A DNA stretch of 64,000 nucleotides. Source: Strigamia acuminata. Its lineage: Eukaryota > Arthropoda > Chilopoda > Geophilomorpha > Linotaeniidae. The stretch spans positions 14,534,427 to 14,598,426 of the forward strand of contig OX442315.1 of the NCBI GenBank assembly GCA_949358305.1. The letters are read 5' to 3'. Position 1 is the first letter of the stretch. Each line of letters begins with the position of its first letter. Shown here piece by piece: positions 59,964 through 64,000 of this stretch. Position numbers and translations under genes: made by a program. Under the pieces are notes generated by a model, which was given only the letters and a program-made list of their open reading frames with translations, did no database searches and was not told the DNA's origin.

Positions 59964-61892
59964 TTAATACTCTTCATATCGAATTCTTCCTGGTGGTTTT
60001 CCATTTCGATTTGAATACAGCCTCCGAGTTCTCGAAGATTGTCGCGGAGGCGCTCGTACGTTTTTGATCTGGAGAGTTTCGACTTCCCCTTGTTCAGTCT
60101 CGTTCTCGACTTCATCATTGATCTTGATTTCGACTTCCCCTTGTTCCGTCTCGTTCTCGAAAATTTCTACTTCGTTCTCGTTCTCGGAAATTTCAACTTC
60201 GTTCTCGTTCTCGGAAATTTCGGCTTCGCTCTCGTTCTCGGAAATTTCGGCTTCGCTCTCGTTCTCGGAAATTTTGACTTCGTTCTCGTTCTTGTCTAGT
60301 TCCACACTTGATTCCTCACTCGGCTGCAAAATCATATATTGCGCCATTTCCATTAATGTTTGACTTATCTGTTCTGCAAAGTCGTTTTTCAGTTTCTTCA
60401 AAATTGATTCGTATTCGAGCTTCTCGTGCCATTCGCGAATTTTTACGTTCTCGGTTCTAGTCTTCTTGACTTCCGCAGCTGTTTTCTTGTTTTCGGCTCT
60501 CGTCTTCTTGACTTCCGCAGCTGTTTTCTTGTTCTCGGTTCTCGTCTTCTTGACTTCCGCAGCTGTTTTCTTGTTCTCGGTTCTTGTCTTCTTGACTTCC
60601 GTACTTGCTTTTTCGGTCTTCATGTTCCCGGTTCTGACTTCGATTTCCATTGCGGTCGCAGCATCCTCGGTCTTGTCGACGATGTAATATAATCCGTTTC
60701 TTTTTTCGGCGGTGAATACGATTTCTCCCTTCGGGCTTATTATTTCTGCTGATTTATTGTCAAAAATCACCTTGTGTCCCCGCTCTGTGATCTTTCCGAC
60801 TGACATCAAATTCGTTCGCAAATCCCGTACCAAGAGAGTCTCCGTCAAATCCAACTTCATATTTCCGTCTCCAGTTTTGACGACGATTTTCGCGGTTCCT
60901 TTTCCGTCGATGTTCGTACTCGCTTTACTGGCCAAATTCAATTTCTGGTTCTTCAGGAATTCGATCGTTGAAAATGTTGAATTGCTCGAGCACATGTGGG
61001 AACTTGCGCCGCTGTCCAAACACCAATTTCTCGGCCGTGACTTCTCGCATTTCAATGCTGTCTCGTTTTGTTCGCAGAAAAATAATTCGTACTTGGACTT
61101 CTCGGCTCTCGATGCGCTTTCCTTCTTGCTTTTACTTCGGCAATCGGCGATTTTGTGGCCGATTTTTCCGCAACCGTGGCACTTGAACTTGAAAGTCGGC
61201 TTTTCATCAGAATCCGATTCATCGTCGCCGTTCTTCGGCTGCCTCCGTTTTTGGAACGATTTCTTGGCCAACATTGCGTCGGATACTTCTTCTTTATCTT
61301 TTTCTTGAGAAATTGCTGCGGCTATAATTTTAGCTTTTAGCGCTTCCAGCGTCGGCAATGTGTCTCGCGATTCCATCGTGATCTTGAACGTATCGAATGA
61401 TTTCGGCAAACTTTGCAACAGCAGCGTCCCAGTAAGTGTCGGATGGATTTCCATATCCATGTCGAGTAGCTTATCAACCGCTTCAAAAAATCCCTTCAGA
61501 TAGTCACGCACGTTTTCGTTCTCAGCCATTTTGTTTCCGCAAATTTGTTTCAGCAACATGCCCATATTTGCCGGTCCTTTCGCTTCGTAAATTTCGTCCA
61601 ATTTTCTCCATAATTCGTTTGAGGTTTTACAGTTTTTCAACAATCGAATCTCCGACTGTTTTACGTGTAGCAAAATATCGTATCTCGTGTTTCTGTCTCT
61701 CACGTCCCAATTTTCGGCGGCTTTCTTGGTGTTATTGTTGCTTGGATCAACTTCTGGTCGCTTCAATGTTCCGTCCGCGTACTTTAAGAGATCGTTCTTC
61801 CCCAAAATTGCTTCCATTTGGACTTTCCAGGCATCGTAGTTTTCTTTCCCCAGTGGTTCGATTCTAGCCGAAATTCCGCCTGCATTCGCCAT
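59964..61892 (-). CDS. Copia-type GAG-protease protein with low-complexity C-terminus (642 aa)
   Basis: Intact frame starting 114 nt inside the primer site. Residues 1-200 are a copia-type GAG (start MANAGGISARIEPLGKENYD, LWRKLDEIYEAKG near 94-106). A CCHC zinc knuckle is at 238-251 (CHGCGKIGHKIADC). A retropepsin-type aspartic protease motif is at 292-296 (LDSGA). A pre-integrase remnant, EWHEKLEYESILKKL, is at 487-501. Two repeat blocks flank that remnant: about four 14-residue Lys/Thr/Glu repeats (430-480) and a series of acidic 9-10-residue repeats built on ENESEAEIS (535-585). The tail (PPRQSSRTRR) resembles the linker after integrase in full copia polyproteins. The sequence expected between pre-integrase and tail is absent, so this is an internal deletion with the frame kept. 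Probably makes virus-like particles for an element that lacks its own polymerase. Confidence 0.9.
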   Translation of the reverse strand: MANAGGISARIEPLGKENYDAWKVQMEAILGKNDLLKYADGTLKRPEVDPSNNNTKKAAENWDVRDRNTRYDILLHVKQSEIRLLKNCKTSNELWRKLDEIYEAKGPANMGMLLKQICGNKMAENENVRDYLKGFFEAVDKLLDMDMEIHPTLTGTLLLQSLPKSFDTFKITMESRDTLPTLEALKAKIIAAAISQEKDKEEVSDAMLAKKSFQKRRQPKNGDDESDSDEKPTFKFKCHGCGKIGHKIADCRSKSKKESASRAEKSKYELFFCEQNETALKCEKSRPRNWCLDSGASSHMCSSNSTFSTIEFLKNQKLNLASKASTNIDGKGTAKIVVKTGDGNMKLDLTETLLVRDLRTNLMSVGKITERGHKVIFDNKSAEIISPKGEIVFTAEKRNGLYYIVDKTEDAATAMEIEVRTGNMKTEKASTEVKKTRTENKKTAAEVKKTRTENKKTAAEVKKTRAENKKTAAEVKKTRTENVKIREWHEKLEYESILKKLKNDFAEQISQTLMEMAQYMILQPSEESSVELDKNENEVKISENESEAEISENESEAEISENENEVEISENENEVEIFENETEQGEVEIKINDEVENETEQGEVETLQIKNVRAPPRQSSRTRRLYSNRNGKPPGRIRYEEY

Positions 61893-61977
61893 CGTTTCTG
61901 ATTTTGTTTCTCGAAACGGTTCGTATCAAAAACGTTTTGACTTCTTCGATCGTTTCGTCCCAAATCTCGATATTATC

Positions 61978-62006
61978 CGCAGTGGAAGCGTGCTGGGCCC
62001 ATAACC
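61978..62006 (-). other. Primer binding site matching a tRNA-iMet 5' half
   Basis: Directly inside the 5' LTR, the coding strand reads GGTTATGGGCCCAG, the same start as the Drosophila copia primer site, which pairs with a cleaved half of initiator-Met tRNA. Here the match to my recollection of animal tRNA-iMet continues for about 29 nt (61978-62006), into the D-arm. The tRNA side of this comparison is from memory. Confidence 0.75.
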
Positions 62007-62212
62007 TGTAGTTTTTAGTGTCGAAGGTTGGGACAATGATAAGACGCGTGGTTAGGTTTAACAGCAAATGACTAACTTTATTCTAATTGCTAACACATTA
62101 TATACAGGTGCGCTCAACCCTGATTGGTTTACGCCAAGTACGTCATCTGGACGTCGTGGGTGCGCAGGTGAAACGTTCACCTGGCGTGAAGACTGGGCAC
62201 TCAAAACCAACA
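62007..62212 (-). repeat. 5' LTR of the copia-type element
   Basis: 206 bp, matching 59621-59826 throughout. It carries the promoter that would drive the GAG-protease transcript: CCAATCA, then TATATAA, then AATAAA. Confidence 0.93.
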
Positions 62213-62331
62213 AATCTTAATCCAGTTCCTTACTTATGCATCGATAAAATTCTTCATAAATACGATTGAAAAATGAATGGAAATTGTGAAAAATATCGAA
62301 CCGAAAATGCATGAATCCGAGAGGGATTTAA

Positions 62332-62762
62332 CCCTTCCAACCCTGAGATGGGTCATTTTGTGACCCCGTTTTAAAAAAATCATTTTTTTTATAAGAAATA
62401 ATTTTTTTTTTATCTGACTTTTGCTGACTATTCCTTTGAAACATCACTAGACACTATACCACAGTTAAATTTTTTTCAATTTTTTAAGTTTTTCTATAAT
62501 TTGAACTCAAAGTTCAACTGGGTCAAAAAAGACCCATCTTAGGAGTCCAAAGGTCATAAATGATGATCATCAGCAGGCTCCACTAATGTCAATCATGTCC
62601 ACCACGTCCATATGGCGTTCATGACATGTGTGGTTAATCTAACCCCATTGGCTAGATGTTAGGAATTCCCTAAAACCCGGATCTTGTGCATGCGCAGAAT
62701 CTGGGTCATATAATGCCCATCTTAGGGAGAGATGGGAGGCAAATTCTTTCGGGTTGGAAGGG
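62332..62762. mobile_element. 431-bp piggyBac-like MITE
   Basis: TTAA on both sides (62328-62331, 62763-62766) and ends CCCTTCCAACCC / GGGTTGGAAGGG. A second inner pair around GATGGGTCAT and ATGCCCATCTTAG is also inverted. TTAA plus CCC ends fit piggyBac. Confidence 0.85.
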
Positions 62763-62766
62763 TTAA

Positions 62767-63542
62767 GCAAAATTTCACTTTTTTGGGTAAAAAAATTAAA
62801 TTGTGGTAAAAGGATGGAAAGCCAGTGCCCTTAAACCATTGAGGCCCTTTTGCACGTGTTTAAGGGTAAGGCGCTAATGGCATTTCCCGACTTTGGTTGC
62901 AGTTTTTAGAAAACCGATCCGATGGCAACTTTAAGCGCAAATGCGGCGTGTTGTCCTGTGGTGGAAAAGTTGATGTCATTTTAAAGAGTTGTTTAAGCCA
63001 TAGCACACGGGTACATGATTTCACGTGAAAATGGCTTTATGGTGTGGAGAAAATCAGTTCCCTCGGTTGTTTCTCTTAGTGGGAGCTGGGAAGTGTATGT
63101 GGCTATTGCGTGTTCCCAAACGAGAATAAAAATGACTTACAGCTTTCGAAACGATTTATTTCTTCCACAGTAATTTGTATGAAACAGCAATTTGAATAAT
63201 CTGTTTATAATGAGATAATGGGCCTACACCACAAGTTTATAACTTAGTGATTAGCTTAAAGGGGCAGTATTATTATGAAATTTGCTGCTCTGCTAGTATT
63301 GTTGATTACGTCATTTTGGGTGTCTCTTGGTTGGATCACAGCCTCTGTGAAGACATGTAATTAAGCGTTGTTAGAGCGGGAGGGGCTAGCAGGGTCACTT
63401 GGTTCAGCGACAAAGTCTAGTGGGTTTTGAGTTGGAAGCAAAACTGCAAGTGGATAGTTATCGTGATCGTGAACTTTTTATTATAATGTAGAAAGATTTG
63501 GGCAATGTAAATAACATTTGGTAAAAAATGTGTTTTGTGCAT

Positions 63543-63589
<47 letters not shown>

Positions 63590-64000
63590 TTTGAAGAACA
63601 CTCCGACGAAGTAAGATTTATGGATTTTTATTTATAGCGGCTCCATATTTGTGGCTGGGCCAGGCCCCGTCTTACCTTTTAAGGGCCTTGCTCATAATTT
63701 ATATAATTAGCAGTAATTTGGGAATCAGTTTTTGATTCGTTTCTCTTTATTATTGATTAACCTGTTGACTAATACTTTAATGTTCAGGTGAAAACGCCTG
63801 TGATTCTATTTTTGAGATTTCTTTGAGATTTCACATTTTAGAAGAAATTATTTAGTTTTAAGGTTGGGTTAGATATTATGTAGATACAACCCTCAGCTTC
63901 AGGCTGGTGTACATAAATATGATAAAATCTTGGAATGCAACTCAGTAGGGGAATATTTATTTTAGTCGGAAAGATTAATAGCAGGAGTGTCTATGCACAA
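62767..64000. other. Right edge of the window, no gene seen
   Basis: No supported frame. Contains the ATTT microsatellite and otherwise AT-rich sequence, presumably still within the CUB-EGF intron. Confidence 0.4.
63541..63593. repeat. (ATTT)n microsatellite
   Basis: About 13 perfect ATTT units. Confidence 0.97.

Larger units (their letters stand above)
59621..62212 (-). mobile_element. Copia-type LTR element with GAG-protease only, young and non-autonomous
   Basis: A complete 2592-bp element read on the minus strand. The two 206-bp LTRs (59621-59826 and 62007-62212) look identical by eye and have TG...CA ends; the coding strand begins TGTTGG, as in Drosophila copia. A 5-bp target duplication AATCT flanks it (59616-59620 and 62213-62217). 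A primer site lies next to the 5' LTR, and a purine run (AGGGGAAG) lies next to the 3' LTR. The only long frame is GAG-protease. Integrase, reverse transcriptase and RNase H are missing, so it must rely on a relative for copying. It sits antisense in what is probably the first intron of the CUB-EGF gene. Confidence 0.93.

Noticed and set aside
60039-61867. Several plus-strand frames across the copia element
   Set aside because: Antisense shadows of the GAG-protease frame.
61864-62067. A short frame starting in the 5' LTR of the copia element
   Set aside because: It runs through the primer site and leader in a different frame from GAG; leader by-product.

Overview
This window is animal nuclear DNA, most likely from an arthropod. 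It is AT-rich, its genes are split by GT-AG introns, and it is crowded with inverted-repeat transposable elements. Five genes have the full layout of the ABCH half-transporter family, which is known mainly from arthropods. A copia-type element carries the tRNA-iMet-half primer site known from Drosophila copia. The species cannot be named from this sequence.

Layout. Positions 2.4-49.9 kb hold five tandem ABC transporter genes, all on the minus strand, called here A (2456-6753), B (9102-16403), C (17910-25328), D (28462-34664) and E (42512-49827). I could splice every one by hand into a single open frame (687, 689, 688, 683 and 693 aa). They share an ancestral 14-exon structure with the same intron phases. 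Each has an N-terminal ATPase domain, then a first membrane helix, a large extracellular loop and a C-terminal membrane block. A and B come from a recent duplication that included more than 2 kb of 3' flank. Different transposons have landed in each copy since, and the partner copy often preserves the empty site. The ATPase signature motif is canonical in D and E (LSGGQ) but altered in A (LSDGQ), B (LSEGQ) and C (LSGGE).

From 34.7 to 42.5 kb, between D and E, lies a transposon graveyard: a GC-rich unassigned patch, a decayed Ty3/Gypsy reverse transcriptase, several short inverted-repeat elements, and a probable solo LTR nested inside two DNA elements. From 49.9 to 56.1 kb are foldback elements and tandem arrays, including one resembling a Drosophila FB foldback with arms of 20-bp repeats. 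A plus-strand secreted or membrane CUB-EGF protein begins at 56373. Only its first coding exon is recognised, and the rest of the window probably lies in its first intron. That putative intron contains a young copia-type element (59621-62212) with two 206-bp LTRs that look identical, a 5-bp target duplication and one long GAG-protease frame, but no integrase or reverse transcriptase. It also contains a piggyBac-like miniature element.

The transporters presumably act as dimeric ABC exporters at a membrane; insect relatives have been linked to lipid and cuticle-barrier functions. Everything else is repeat biology. The most unusual items are short elements whose arms match within a copy but differ between copies, foldbacks whose cores have become tandem arrays, and the unusually long tRNA match of the copia primer site.
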